Notes: generated by a model from the letters alone, not told the origin. DNA of 64,000 bases from Paenibacillus sp. FSL K6-3182 (GCF_037976325.1 NZ_CP150265.1:6337001-6401000), one strand, 5' to 3'; positions 18,043-27,602 are shown, numbered from the stretch's first letter. Program-made: numbers and translations.

Positions 18043-19824
18043 CTATCGTCCTTGTGTTTCCATCGTTACACCAGCAGGCTCAGACGAAACCTTCTCACCC
18101 TTCTGCAGCTGATACATTTTATAATATCTGCCTCGCAGCGCCATTAAAGCATCATGATTGCCGCGCTCTACGATTTCACCGCGATGCAAGACGAGAATTT
18201 GATTCGCATCTCGAATGGTGGACAAGCGATGAGCGATAATTAGTGTTGTCCTGCCTTCACTGACCACCTTCAGTGCTTGCTGAATCAGCCCCTCCGTCTC
18301 ACTGTCGATGCTGGCTGTCGCCTCATCCAATATAAGAATAGAAGGATCGAAGGCTAAAGCTCTAGCGAAGGAGATAAGCTGCCGCTGTCCCGAAGACAAC
18401 GTACTGCCGCGCTCAACTACAGGTTCATCATAGCCGCCAGGCAGCTGCTCTACAAACGTAGCCGCCCCAACATCCTTTAGCACGCTTTTCACACGATCCA
18501 TTGTGATGTCCTTGTTGTACAGGCTGACGTTGAATTTAATGTCGCCTGCGAACAAGTACGGATCTTGCAGCACAATGCCCATATGCTTGCGCAGCTCCTG
18601 CTTCGAATACGTCGCTATATTACGTCCATCAATCGTAATGTTCCCTTGATCAGGCTCATAAAAGCCAAGCAGCAGATTCATGATCGAGCTTTTGCCCGAA
18701 CCGGTATGACCGACTAATGCAACCGTCTCTCCCCTGCGCGCTTCAAATGAAATTTGCTTCAGAACGTTTTCGCCCTCTTTATATGCAAACGTAATGTTAT
18801 CGAATTTCACGACACCATCCGGACGTTTCACCTGAGCTACCTCTTCGACCTCCATGCCTTCCATGTCCAATATCGCAAATACCTTCTCCGCAGAAACAAA
18901 TGCACGCTGTGCATTCGTCAATTGATCGAAGATACCGATTATTGGCTGAAAAATACGACCCAAATAATCGATAAAAGCATAAAACACGCCGTAAAGAATT
19001 ACTGTTTCCAGTGAAGCCCGCCCAAAGTACCAAATAACCATCGCTGTTACCAAGCTTCCAATGGTACCCACAATGTTTCTTGAAGACAAAGAGAAAACTC
19101 TAAACTGCTTGATCTGGTTAACGTAACGATCCTCGTTCAGCACCTCAAACTCTTCGAGCGTCACCTTCTCGCGGCGAAAGGCTTGAATAATCGGCATAAC
19201 GACAATCGATTCGTTGATCATCGCATTCATGTCGCTGAGACGTGCGCGCATAATCGTAATGTATTTCTTTGAGTATTTTAAATGAATGACCATAATGATC
19301 GCGAAGAGCGGCGGCAAGAGCAAGCAAAACATCGCGAGCCGCACATCCAAAATAAACAATGCAGTAAAAATACCGAGCAGCTGTACGAAGCTGACAACAA
19401 AGGTCGCCATGAAGCTCATGAATAAATCCCTGACCGCCTCTGTGTCGTTCGCAATTCTCGATACAATTTGCCCGATCGGCGTATTGTCGAAGTAGCGCAG
19501 CGGAATTCGCTGAATATGACTCATTAAATCCATACGCATATTTTTGATAATGCGAAGCGCCGTCGTCTGCAAAATATAGGATTGCGAGAAATTGCTAATA
19601 CTCGCAACAAGCAGCAGCCCCATATAAACGCCTAGCAGCCCGAGAACTGGCATGATATCATTCCCGCCGACTGATAAATGCTTGTCAATTATCGTTTTTA
19701 TAATAAAAGGTCCGCCGAGCTCAGCACCTACCGCGCAGCACAGAATAAGCAGGGCGCCGATAATTCTAAACTTATAGACGAGAGCATATGCGAATAGTCT
19801 TCTCGCCGTTGATTGTTTTGGCAT
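18043..19824 (-). CDS. ABC exporter half-transporter, catalytic subunit (593 aa; YheH/BmrD-like)
   Basis: Second gene of an exporter pair. An ABC transmembrane domain covers ~1-310, and the ATPase domain follows with Walker A GHTGSGKSS, Walker B ILILDEATAS (catalytic Glu present) and H-loop IIAHRLST. The signature is LSSGQ, one change from canonical. The partner upstream has a DD Walker B but a perfect LSGGQ, so together they give one competent and one degenerate ATP site, as in BmrC/BmrD of B. subtilis. The start is ATG 19824, five bases after AGGAGG. The frame is open upstream to 19896 but that would overlap the partner. The partner's TAG stop lies within this ribosome binding site, indicating coupling. 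Confidence 0.87.
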   Translation of the reverse strand: MPKQSTARRLFAYALVYKFRIIGALLILCCAVGAELGGPFIIKTIIDKHLSVGGNDIMPVLGLLGVYMGLLLVASISNFSQSYILQTTALRIIKNMRMDLMSHIQRIPLRYFDNTPIGQIVSRIANDTEAVRDLFMSFMATFVVSFVQLLGIFTALFILDVRLAMFCLLLPPLFAIIMVIHLKYSKKYITIMRARLSDMNAMINESIVVMPIIQAFRREKVTLEEFEVLNEDRYVNQIKQFRVFSLSSRNIVGTIGSLVTAMVIWYFGRASLETVILYGVFYAFIDYLGRIFQPIIGIFDQLTNAQRAFVSAEKVFAILDMEGMEVEEVAQVKRPDGVVKFDNITFAYKEGENVLKQISFEARRGETVALVGHTGSGKSSIMNLLLGFYEPDQGNITIDGRNIATYSKQELRKHMGIVLQDPYLFAGDIKFNVSLYNKDITMDRVKSVLKDVGAATFVEQLPGGYDEPVVERGSTLSSGQRQLISFARALAFDPSILILDEATASIDSETEGLIQQALKVVSEGRTTLIIAHRLSTIRDANQILVLHRGEIVERGNHDALMALRGRYYKMYQLQKGEKVSSEPAGVTMETQGR

Positions 19825-19834
19825 TCTAAGCCTC

Positions 19835-21577
19835 CTATTCTTCCAAGCTAGCTTCCATTTGCTGCCGTTCCCACTGTTCCTTGTACCAGCCGCCAAACAG
19901 CATCAGCTCTTCATGGGTGCCTTCTTCGATGATTCGGCCCTCATTCAGCACAAGTATCCAGTCCGCATGACTAACCGCTGATAGGCGATGAGTCGTAATA
20001 AAGGTCGTCTTTCCTTCACGCTCCAAACGAATATGGTGAAGAATTCGACTTTCCGTCCGTGCATCAACTGCCGAAAGTGAATCATCCAGCAGCAATATTT
20101 CGGAATCAACGAGCAATGCCCGTGCAATCGCCAGCCGCTGTTTTTGTCCACCTGAGAGCATAACACCATTTTCCCCGACGACCGTTTCAAGTCCTTCTGG
20201 CATTTGTGCAATATCTTCTGTAAAAGAAGCCATTTGAACCGCTCGAGCGATTTCATCCTGTGTTGCGTTCGGCTTGCCTAAAGCAATATTTTCTCGAATG
20301 GTCTTGGAGAGAAGCAAATGCTCCTGAGGCACATAGGCAATCCAGCGTCTCATCTGGTCTATCTCAATTTGCTCAACTGGAACTCCCGCTACCATTAAGC
20401 GATCCGCTTCAAGCGGATATTGACGCAGCAGCTGCTTAAGTAGCGTACTCTTCCCACTCCCCGTTTTCCCTACGATTCCAAGTGTCTGGCCTCGTTCAAG
20501 CTGAAAGGATACATTGTTCAAGCTAGGCTGGCTAGCCGTAGGATAAGTAAAGGTGAGCTGTTTCATCTCAATGCGCGTAGGCACCTTAATGGCAACAGGC
20601 TTATCTGAATCTTGAAGATCCGGCTTTTGCGTTAACGCCGAGTCCAATCGGTCAGCAGAAGCACTGCCGCGCTGCAGCACATTAATAAACTCACCAAACG
20701 AAATCATTGGCCAAATGAGCATGCCCAAATAGATATTAAATGAAATGAGCTGGCCAAGTGAAATCTCATCTTGGAATACGAGATATGAGCCATAACCTAT
20801 TCCAATAGAATAACTGACACCTACAATTAACGAGATAATTGGCTGAAACATCGCATTTAGAATCGAAACCCGTTTATTTTTGTTCATAACTTCTGAGGTC
20901 ACATGATCGAATGCAACAAGGTCATTGTTTTCCTGCACGTACGAACGAATAACGCGTATGCCCGATATCGATTCCAGCGCATGTTCATTCATTTTCCCAA
21001 AGGAAGCCTGCGCGTCCAGAAAGCGGGTTCTTACTTTTTTGCCCAGCTTGCTAATTACGACTGCCAGTAATGGAAGCGGAATAAGTGCCGCGATCATTAA
21101 TTTATAGCTGACTAATGAAATCATCATAATAATGACTACCGATGCTCCTACCAGCGTATTGACGAGCGTCATTACACCATATCCAGCTGTCTGGCCAATT
21201 GCGAGTACATCATTTGTCGCGAGCGCCATCAGCTGTCCCGTGCTGTTGCGCTGAAAGAAAGCAGGCGTCATCCTTGTTAAATTTGCGAGCAGCTTCCCTC
21301 TCAGCACCTTCTCGATAAGCGCCGAATTGCCAAACAGCGTCGTAATCCATATATAGACCATGACGTAAAGAAATAACGCAAGCAGCACTAGTGTCAACAC
21401 CGTCTGCGTTAAACCACCTGAGGTCAGCTGGCCATCGCGGATGTTATCAACCGTTCGTCCAATTAGATTAGGCGGTATTGTGGAGAGCAGGCTAACTAAC
21501 GCCATAATGCCTATGGCAAGCGCGTAGCTGCCCCATCTATCCTTAAAAAACCATCGCAACCGTTTTACAAAAGACAT
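19835..21577 (-). CDS. ABC exporter half-transporter, degenerate-site subunit (580 aa; YheI/BmrC-like)
   Basis: First gene of the pair. The N-terminus SFVKRLRWFFKDRW and six transmembrane helices precede an ATPase domain with Walker A GKTGSGKST and canonical LSGGQKQR. Walker B is ILLLDDSLSAVD, with Asp where the catalytic Glu should be; the H-loop THRLSAV is intact. The composition mirrors BmrC (YheI) of B. subtilis, a multidrug exporter subunit whose operon is controlled by antibiotic-sensing attenuation. I see no comparable leader peptide here. Start ATG with GGGGGATCTC upstream. The next gene upstream on this strand (stop 21595) is 17 bases away, so the four minus-strand genes from 23000 to 18043 may be one transcript. 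Confidence 0.87.
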   Translation of the reverse strand: MSFVKRLRWFFKDRWGSYALAIGIMALVSLLSTIPPNLIGRTVDNIRDGQLTSGGLTQTVLTLVLLALFLYVMVYIWITTLFGNSALIEKVLRGKLLANLTRMTPAFFQRNSTGQLMALATNDVLAIGQTAGYGVMTLVNTLVGASVVIIMMISLVSYKLMIAALIPLPLLAVVISKLGKKVRTRFLDAQASFGKMNEHALESISGIRVIRSYVQENNDLVAFDHVTSEVMNKNKRVSILNAMFQPIISLIVGVSYSIGIGYGSYLVFQDEISLGQLISFNIYLGMLIWPMISFGEFINVLQRGSASADRLDSALTQKPDLQDSDKPVAIKVPTRIEMKQLTFTYPTASQPSLNNVSFQLERGQTLGIVGKTGSGKSTLLKQLLRQYPLEADRLMVAGVPVEQIEIDQMRRWIAYVPQEHLLLSKTIRENIALGKPNATQDEIARAVQMASFTEDIAQMPEGLETVVGENGVMLSGGQKQRLAIARALLVDSEILLLDDSLSAVDARTESRILHHIRLEREGKTTFITTHRLSAVSHADWILVLNEGRIIEEGTHEELMLFGGWYKEQWERQQMEASLEE

Positions 21578-21594
21578 GAGATCCCCCTTTTCCG

Positions 21595-22170
21595 CTAATT
21601 CAACGACCTTTTCTCCCTAACATTTGAGACTCGAAATGGCAATCGAAGAAATAGCAGCTCCATAATGAATAACAATATTCCAAAAGCGATTAACAGCATG
21701 ACCCAGCTATCTTCTACATTCAACAAGAACGGATATATTATAACCATTAAAATGTTGAACACCAAATAAGTATTTCTGCGGCTAATGGCAGAATCCAACA
21801 ACTGAACAGCCCCATCCGGTTTCAGCATTTCAATAAGTCCATTAAAAATCCAATACGCCATTAAAATATGAAGAATAAACAGCAGTTGCGAGTAAAAATG
21901 GACGGCCAGCGGTATAGACGAAAATTCCGTAATCGTTACATTTGTTTGGATAAACAGAACTGGAATAGTAAGAATGATCAAAACAATAGAAATGTACTTC
22001 GCTTTTTTATATGCCGGGTGTATGGAACCCAGATGCTGCAGGGCTGACAAAACCATCAAGTAACCTATAATGTCAGGCAGCAAATCAAAGTATCCAATCC
22101 TTATATCTATCATTGCAATAACAAGGCCCCAGCCAAGTCTCCTTAGCTCGCGTCTGAAAGGGATGCTCAA
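21595..22170 (-). CDS. Multi-spanning membrane protein of unknown function (191 aa)
   Basis: I do not recognise a named family. The 191 residues form about five to six hydrophobic helices. The N-terminal ELRRLGWGLVIAMIDIRIGYFDLLPDIIGY segment (quoted here as ELRRLGWGL ... FDLLPDIIGY) recurs, as I recall, in small bacillus membrane proteins. Polar loops are short; the C-terminus is basic (REKRSLN). The ATG overlaps the stop of the upstream 277-aa gene by four bases, so the pair is translationally coupled and probably functions together. It is followed within 17 bases by the ABC exporter pair. Role unknown. Confidence 0.7.
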   Translation of the reverse strand: MSIPFRRELRRLGWGLVIAMIDIRIGYFDLLPDIIGYLMVLSALQHLGSIHPAYKKAKYISIVLIILTIPVLFIQTNVTITEFSSIPLAVHFYSQLLFILHILMAYWIFNGLIEMLKPDGAVQLLDSAISRRNTYLVFNILMVIIYPFLLNVEDSWVMLLIAFGILLFIMELLFLRLPFRVSNVREKRSLN

Positions 22171-23000
22171 TGCATTTCACCTCCCGAACGGACTAAACGC
22201 TTCAGCTGCCGCTCACTAAAATTAAGGTTATGATTAATCGGAATATCCTCAATCATTTCCCGTCCATCTTCCAGCTTGAAGTGAAGAAAGATTTTGGACT
22301 TAAACATCGTGAAGGCTTCGGGCTCATTATCCGGAATAGACCATTGATATGTAGATGCCAAAGAGTCATTTTGCGACAGCTTCATAGGAAATTCAACCGA
22401 CGAGAGTGGCTTCCCAGATAGATCAAGCTTGAACCATGGCTTCACTTTATCGCTGAACGTATATTCAACCTTCTCCAAAACAGCCGCTTTCCTTACATAA
22501 ACCTTATAGCTTCCAGAGCCATTTGAGGATGAGCTTCCCGAAGCAAAGTCCAGTATGCTTTCTCGTTTATTCCACAAGACATTAATCTCACCAATCGGAA
22601 CTTTTCTAGACTGCCCTTTCTCGTAATACACCTTAATCTCTCTTATTGTGAACGGTATTTTCCTCTCCTCATTGATAAGATCTGGAATCAATTGTCCAGA
22701 TGCTCGCATCTCAGATTGATGAGTATGTATGTTGCTTTTATAAATTTGAAATCGGAATTCCGGCAGTTCTTCTATTTGAATGCTGCTTACTTTATTAGAT
22801 GCTTGTTTATTTTCAAAAAATGTAAAATCAAGTATTTCACCAGTGCTCCCATTTATGGTGCTGTCATGCTTTAGAAACAGCGCCTCCTTCAGCTGCATGC
22901 TCTGAAAATACCAAAGGTTTCCTAGCCAGCTTCCCGCAATGAGAAACACGACGACATACCATCTAATTTTAATTTTCAGTCCTGTCACCCCTCTCCTCAT
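22167..23000 (-). CDS. Single-pass membrane-anchored extracytoplasmic protein of unknown function (277 aa)
   Basis: No named family recognised. A single hydrophobic helix near the N-terminus (WYVVVFLIAGSWLGNLWYF) anchors a ~240-residue extracytoplasmic domain rich in beta-strand-like alternation, with a Ser/Gly-rich linker SGSSSSNGSGS near the middle. There is no lipobox. The four-base overlap with the following membrane protein suggests a two-component membrane complex. The start is uncertain: the ATG at 23000 has no good ribosome binding site, while AGGAGAGGGG lies just inside the frame, so a GTG at 22988 or a CTG slightly further in could be used. Confidence 0.65.
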   Translation of the reverse strand: MRRGVTGLKIKIRWYVVVFLIAGSWLGNLWYFQSMQLKEALFLKHDSTINGSTGEILDFTFFENKQASNKVSSIQIEELPEFRFQIYKSNIHTHQSEMRASGQLIPDLINEERKIPFTIREIKVYYEKGQSRKVPIGEINVLWNKRESILDFASGSSSSNGSGSYKVYVRKAAVLEKVEYTFSDKVKPWFKLDLSGKPLSSVEFPMKLSQNDSLASTYQWSIPDNEPEAFTMFKSKIFLHFKLEDGREMIEDIPINHNLNFSERQLKRLVRSGGEMH

Positions 23001-23057
23001 CTGTTCATATTACCACTTATTTGTGCTAGAGATAATAATTGGTTTTAAAATAAGAGG

Positions 23058-23085
23058 TTGTTCTTTATAACGAATGTGATATGAT
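23058..23085 (+). promoter_or_regulatory. Promoter of the glycosyltransferase gene
   Basis: TTGTTC (23058-23063), 16-base spacer, and TATGAT (23080-23085) preceded by TG-A, making an extended -10. It lies about 58 bases upstream of the ATG. Confidence 0.45.
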
Positions 23086-23142
23086 TATTTTGAACATCGC
23101 TTTATGAAATTTAAACGATCGAACACGTCAGAGGTGTAGCCT

Positions 23143-24231
23143 ATGAATTACGCGATAAGTGCGATTGTACCTATATTTAATGCCGAAAATTGGCTGCGTC
23201 CCTGTTTGAAAAGCATTCTTAATCAGCCTTTTCGAAATATTGAGGTGCTGCTCGTCAATGACGGTTCCACTGATCTCAGCGGCGCAATATGCGAAGAATT
23301 CGCTATAACAGACTATAGAGTTAAAGTGATTCACAAGCCAAACGGCGGTGCGAGCAGCGCCAAAAATGCCGGTTTACAAGCGGCAAGCGGCAAATACGTC
23401 GCCTTTCTTGATGCTGACGATGAAATCGATCCGCTTTTTTTCGTAAAGCTATACGCCATGGCAGAAGAGCATGCTTGCGAAGTGTTGATTGGAGGTTACG
23501 CGACAATTCCAACCAAACAGAACGTATCGCCCTGCTTTCGGCTGCATACCGTTATGAACGGCAAAGATTTAATACTAAGCGCCGCAGCTGTTCATTCTAA
23601 TAATGACCTGTGTTTTACTTGGCGCAGTCTATTTCTTCGCGCATCGCTTGAAAAAAACGGGATTCTGTACAACGAGGGATTAACGGTAGGAGAAGATACC
23701 ATTTTCCATTTGGAAGCCTTGCTGGCCTCTGATCGTGTCTGCGCGATTCCGGACCCTTTGTATTATCACAACACGGTTAACAATCTGAACAGCCTGATAC
23801 GTTCTCCCTATAAACATTATCTTGAAGAAAGCCTTGTTCTGCAGTACCAGCTGCGGAAGAGCTTATCCGAGAAATTCGGTTTATTAGCGCATGCCCATTA
23901 TAGAAAGGACATGGCGTCCTACCACATCCAAACGATCCTTTCGATGCTGATCAACAATTTCAAAAACAATCCTGTCGCTCCTGCAAAAAAAGATATGGCA
24001 AGAATCGTCAGCCTTAAAATGATGACAGACAGTACGAAGGAGCTTGGCTGGCTTCACAATTACAGCAACATCAAGTCATTTCTTTATTATTTAACGCTTA
24101 AATTCAAGCTTGCGGCATGGCTATATCACTTTGAATTCCGCTTGCCGCGCCAATCGCCATTGCTGTTTCTCAAACTTTTTGGAAGGAAAAAAACCGTTCA
24201 TAACCGACTGATTCGCTACACTAAGCGTTAA
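23143..24231 (+). CDS. Family 2 glycosyltransferase (362 aa)
   Basis: Cytoplasmic or membrane-associated GT-A fold glycosyltransferase, probably acting on cell-surface polysaccharide or teichoic acid. The N-terminus has the GT2 hallmarks: SAIVPIFNAENWLRPCL, LLVNDGSTD, KPNGGASSAKNAGL and the metal/nucleotide-binding FLDADDEID (DxD) within the first ~100 residues. The C-terminal ~150 residues are basic and lack clear membrane helices. The frame starts at ATG with AGAGGTG upstream, next to an extended -10 promoter. It stands alone on the plus strand between a minus-strand membrane gene cluster and a methyltransferase, so acceptor and donor cannot be inferred. Confidence 0.88.
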   Translation: MNYAISAIVPIFNAENWLRPCLKSILNQPFRNIEVLLVNDGSTDLSGAICEEFAITDYRVKVIHKPNGGASSAKNAGLQAASGKYVAFLDADDEIDPLFFVKLYAMAEEHACEVLIGGYATIPTKQNVSPCFRLHTVMNGKDLILSAAAVHSNNDLCFTWRSLFLRASLEKNGILYNEGLTVGEDTIFHLEALLASDRVCAIPDPLYYHNTVNNLNSLIRSPYKHYLEESLVLQYQLRKSLSEKFGLLAHAHYRKDMASYHIQTILSMLINNFKNNPVAPAKKDMARIVSLKMMTDSTKELGWLHNYSNIKSFLYYLTLKFKLAAWLYHFEFRLPRQSPLLFLKLFGRKKTVHNRLIRYTKR

Positions 24232-24317
24232 TTGCACATCGCCATTCCTTTGTCCGCCCATCCTTTTCATGTATACTAGAGGCTTCAATTCAATTATACA
24301 AAGGATGCGACAACAAC

Positions 24318-25265
24318 TTGGAAAATAGAAACAATCTATTCGTATATACCTATGGCTATCGCATTGAAGAGGCTGATTTATGCCGCTTGGAGATGCGTTC
24401 TTTATTTGGAAAACAATCAGAAACTGATCTTTTATTTAGCGAAATAGACGTACATCCCGACCGAAGTCCTTTTATGAGAGAGCGGCTTGAAGTTTTATAT
24501 CAAGGCGAACGGCTTGAGGATATTTTGGAGCAGGTGAAGCAAATTCAATTAGGAGAGGCTACATTTAAGGTGATTTTCCTAAAAATGAATGACCTGACGG
24601 CGGAAAACAAAATCGATTTTGAAGGACAACGCGCAATTGAACGTGAACTTGGCGTTTATATCGAAGGCGAGGCTGATGTACGCAAACCTGATTGCGTTTT
24701 TGGCATTTTAACTTGGGGCGGTCGCTGGTACTTTGGCAATTATATAAAAAGCAAAGCCGTATGGCTTGCACACATGCAAAAACCGCGCAGCTATTCCATT
24801 GCACTCAGCACGCGAGTTGCGCGCGCTATAGCCAATATCGCTATTCCGAATCCAGTCGGGATTAAAGCGATCGACCCTTGCTGCGGCATTGGGACGGTAC
24901 TGGTAGAGGCGCTGTCCATGGGCATGAACATCGTAGGCCGAGATATCAACCATTTTATCATTCGCGGGACACGTGAAAACCTGGCTCATTTCGAATATGA
25001 AACAGATGCCGTTTGCGGTGATATTGCTGATATCTCAGACCATTATGATGTAGCCATTGTAGATATGCCTTACAATCATTTCTCTAATACGACACCCGAG
25101 GCACAATTCTCCTTGCTGCAGCATACTCGCCGAATCGCAAACAAAGCTGTCATTGTGACTGCTGATCCAATGGACGAGCTTATTGCAAACGCAGGCCTTA
25201 CCATCTTAGATCGCTGTACGACTCGAAAAGGCAGCTTCGTCAGACAAATAATCGTCTGTGAATAG
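24318..25265 (+). CDS. TRM11-like RNA (guanine-N2) methyltransferase domain protein (315 aa)
   Basis: Probable S-adenosylmethionine-dependent RNA methyltransferase. The N-terminal half lacks an obvious catalytic motif but resembles the THUMP-like part of TRM11 proteins. From ~185 the Rossmann fold shows motif I DPCCGIGTVLVEAL and later motif IV IVDMPYNHF. Motif IV of N2-guanine methyltransferases is usually DPPY; DMPY is a conservative change. The start is TTG at 24318, nine bases after AAGGATG, giving MENRNNLFVYTYGY. Its stop and the stop of the convergent esterase are 13 bases apart with no hairpin between. The substrate, tRNA or other RNA, is inferred only from the family. Confidence 0.75.
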   Translation: MENRNNLFVYTYGYRIEEADLCRLEMRSLFGKQSETDLLFSEIDVHPDRSPFMRERLEVLYQGERLEDILEQVKQIQLGEATFKVIFLKMNDLTAENKIDFEGQRAIERELGVYIEGEADVRKPDCVFGILTWGGRWYFGNYIKSKAVWLAHMQKPRSYSIALSTRVARAIANIAIPNPVGIKAIDPCCGIGTVLVEALSMGMNIVGRDINHFIIRGTRENLAHFEYETDAVCGDIADISDHYDVAIVDMPYNHFSNTTPEAQFSLLQHTRRIANKAVIVTADPMDELIANAGLTILDRCTTRKGSFVRQIIVCE

Positions 25266-25278
25266 TAGATTACAGCTA

Positions 25279-26073
25279 TTATTTGTACCCATTAAATGCT
25301 AGCCACGATGCGCAAGCAGCCGTCCATTCTTTTGTATGCTCCTCATCCTCGGCTAAGCCAAGCCCATGACGTCCTTTCGTATACACGTGAAGATCAAAAG
25401 GAACCTGGTGCTTGCTCAGCGCGGATGCGAACAAAAGGCTGTTCTCGACAGGAACGGCGCCATCATCTGCTGTATGCCATAAAAAAGTTGGCGGTGTATC
25501 CGAGGTTACCTGCGTTTCATTGCTGAGCTGTTCGATTTGATCCAGCTTCGCTTCTTTGCCAAGCAAATTTTCTCTTGAGCCCTCATGCGTGAAAGGGTCT
25601 TTGAGTGTGATGACAGGATAACATAAGACGAGTAAATCCGGACGGCAGGACTGTCGTTCAATAACATCCTCTGCATTTTCATTCCCTTGGTCATAGCTTG
25701 TCCCCGCGTTCGAAACTAAATGCCCGCCTGCTGAAAATCCAAGAATGCCTACTTTATTCGGATTAATTCGATACATTTCTGCTTTGAAACGGACGGTACG
25801 TATCGCCCGTTGAACATCCAGCAGTGCGCAAGGATATTGATAAGGCGCCACCCGATATCGCAAAACGAACGCAGAAATACCTAAACTGTTCAGCCACTGT
25901 GCAATCGGTTCTCCTTCATGGTGCGCTCGCATGCCATATCCTCCGCCTGGACATACGATAACAGCTGGTCTGTCTTCGCCATCTACAAGATATGGTGTTA
26001 TGGCTGGACAATCCTCATCTGCATTTCCCAGTGCATACGGTGCTCCGTGCATCCACAATAATTGCTCTGCCAC
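25279..26073 (-). CDS. Alpha/beta hydrolase, BD-FAE/acetylxylan-esterase type (264 aa)
   Basis: Serine hydrolase probably removing acetyl or feruloyl groups from plant saccharides. Features include the oxyanion-hole region VCPGGGYGMRA, nucleophile elbow GFSAGGH (Ser near 114), an Asp in the TADDGAVP loop and the catalytic His in GRHGLGLA near the end. There is no signal peptide, so it works inside the cell on imported oligosaccharides. The start is GTG 26073, seven bases after GGGGG. No immediate operon partner is present, but the window holds xylan and L-galactose utilisation genes further downstream, which fits a carbohydrate-esterase role. Confidence 0.82.
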   Translation of the reverse strand: MAEQLLWMHGAPYALGNADEDCPAITPYLVDGEDRPAVIVCPGGGYGMRAHHEGEPIAQWLNSLGISAFVLRYRVAPYQYPCALLDVQRAIRTVRFKAEMYRINPNKVGILGFSAGGHLVSNAGTSYDQGNENAEDVIERQSCRPDLLVLCYPVITLKDPFTHEGSRENLLGKEAKLDQIEQLSNETQVTSDTPPTFLWHTADDGAVPVENSLLFASALSKHQVPFDLHVYTKGRHGLGLAEDEEHTKEWTAACASWLAFNGYK

Positions 26074-26172
26074 CTTATTTCCCCCTTATGCTGCATAAGA
26101 ATTGAAATCTTTTACCATTATATAACTAACGGTTCGGCCAGTCATCTGCAAAAGCATGTATTCAAATAAAAG

Positions 26173-26203
26173 CAGGCTTAAGCCAAAAAAGCGCCTAAGC
26201 CTG
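26173..26203 (-). terminator. Terminator of the YuiD-like gene
   Basis: CAGGCTTA (26173-26180) pairs with TAAGCCTG (26196-26203). On the minus strand the hairpin is followed by CTTTTATTTG, about 30 bases past the stop. Confidence 0.72.
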
Positions 26204-26231
26204 TCTGTTCATTTTACAATTGCTGCTTGCC

Positions 26232-26696
26232 TTATTTCTTGTTAATCGTCAAAGCTCCAACGAAACCGATAAATGCTCCGAGCAGTGAGCCGGCTAAAAC
26301 TTCAATAGGCTGATGACCGAGACTTTCCTTAAGCCGTTCACGCCTGCGCGCATGATACAATCCAGGATGCTCGCCAGCCAGCTTCTCCACATCCTCGTCC
26401 AAATCATTTACCTGCACAGCAATTTCACCTGTATGTCTGCGAATATTCATCGCATCGTACATCACAATAATGCCAAGCATCGCAGATATGGCAAATTCCG
26501 GCGTCTTTACGCCATATTTGGTCGCCGTGTATGCAGCTAGCGCGGAAACGCCGCTTGAATGTGAGCTCGGCATTCCACCTGAACCAATAATTTTCCGCAC
26601 ATCCCATTTGCCGCTTCTCGCAAAATGTACAGGCAGCTTAAGCAATTGGGCTGTCCCAACAGCCGTCAACGCTGTCACAAGTCCTCTGTTTGACAT
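26232..26696 (-). CDS. Divergent PAP2 family membrane protein (YuiD-like, 154 aa)
   Basis: Small integral membrane protein of the divergent PAP2/DUF212 family, relatives of acid phosphatases/phospholipid phosphatases. The phosphatase-like SGGMPSSHSSGVSAL motif is clear near residue 42, and RRHTGEIA plus LGHQPIEVLAGS follow, with three to four hydrophobic helices. Length matches B. subtilis YuiD (about 158). I set the start at ATG 26696, nine bases after GGAGG; the TTG at 26705 directly abuts that ribosome binding site. A monocistronic layout is indicated by the terminator at 26173. The physiological substrate is not known. Confidence 0.88.
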   Translation of the reverse strand: MSNRGLVTALTAVGTAQLLKLPVHFARSGKWDVRKIIGSGGMPSSHSSGVSALAAYTATKYGVKTPEFAISAMLGIIVMYDAMNIRRHTGEIAVQVNDLDEDVEKLAGEHPGLYHARRRERLKESLGHQPIEVLAGSLLGAFIGFVGALTINKK

Positions 26697-26750
26697 ATCC
26701 GTCAACCTCCAGTCCTTATTCCCATCTCATTTTGCCCTGCTGAGCGTAAA

Positions 26751-27602
26751 TTATTTCATATAAATAAATCGCTCACCAGGTGCGAACATATGGAACTTCT
26801 GGGCTGGATAATGACGCTGGATATAATCGACGAAATAAGCCGGGTTCTCATCATTGTGTGGAAATAAGCCATAATGCATCGGAATCAATAAATCAGCATG
26901 AATTTGTACCGCAATCTCAACAGCCTCACGATAATTGCAATTGCCAACGATCCCCTGTTCATTGCGAACAAAATCTCTTCCATTGATCGGCAATAATGCA
27001 ATATCGATTTGTCTGCTTTGCAGCCAAGTGATAAGCTCTGGGAAACCAACGGTATCGCCAGAGTGATAAAGATGAATGCCATTAAAATTCGCAACATAAC
27101 CTAGAAACTTATGCTCACCTGCTTCATCCTGTTCGAACTGTTCATGCTTGGCAGCGAATGCATCGAGCCTTATGCCGCCTGCAAGCTCAATCGATTGTCC
27201 ATGAGAGATACCAATCAGCTGCTCCTCACGGAAACCCCATTCCTTCAATAGCGGAAGATGAGCTCTCGGTACGATAAATCGTGTTTTGGATGATTGCTGA
27301 ATAACTTGCAGCGTCTGCTTGTCCATATGATCCTCATGGTGGTGGGAGCATACGACATAATCGACATCGAGGCAATCCGAAGGCGACAGCGGCGATTCGA
27401 AGGCTCGTGACCACGGCGGTCCTGCCATCTCATACACCGAGTTCGTCAAATACGGATCAAATAAAATCGTTTTTTTGTTCCATTTGACGAGAAACCCCTC
27501 TTGTCCAAGCGCCCATAACGCCAAAGCTTGATCTGGAAGTTCAGTTCCAGCTATTTGCTTTACTAAATTTTCCCCACTGTTATATACGTTCACGACGGTC
27601 AT
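26751..27602 (-). CDS. Metallo-beta-lactamase fold hydrolase, UlaG-like (283 aa)
   Basis: Cytoplasmic zinc/manganese-dependent hydrolase of the UlaG (L-ascorbate-6-phosphate lactonase) group. The metal motif SHHHEDHMD (HxHxDH) sits near residue 90, with YHSGDTVGFP and MHYGLFPHNDENP later, all in expected order. The ATG at 27602 shares one base with the TGA of the upstream permease and uses the AAAGGGTG just before it. The longer frame to 27650 overlaps the permease and is less likely. Coupling to a FetAB-like transporter is unusual; the gene could process a substrate linked to that transporter, but this is speculation. Confidence 0.8.
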   Translation of the reverse strand: MTVVNVYNSGENLVKQIAGTELPDQALALWALGQEGFLVKWNKKTILFDPYLTNSVYEMAGPPWSRAFESPLSPSDCLDVDYVVCSHHHEDHMDKQTLQVIQQSSKTRFIVPRAHLPLLKEWGFREEQLIGISHGQSIELAGGIRLDAFAAKHEQFEQDEAGEHKFLGYVANFNGIHLYHSGDTVGFPELITWLQSRQIDIALLPINGRDFVRNEQGIVGNCNYREAVEIAVQIHADLLIPMHYGLFPHNDENPAYFVDYIQRHYPAQKFHMFAPGERFIYMK

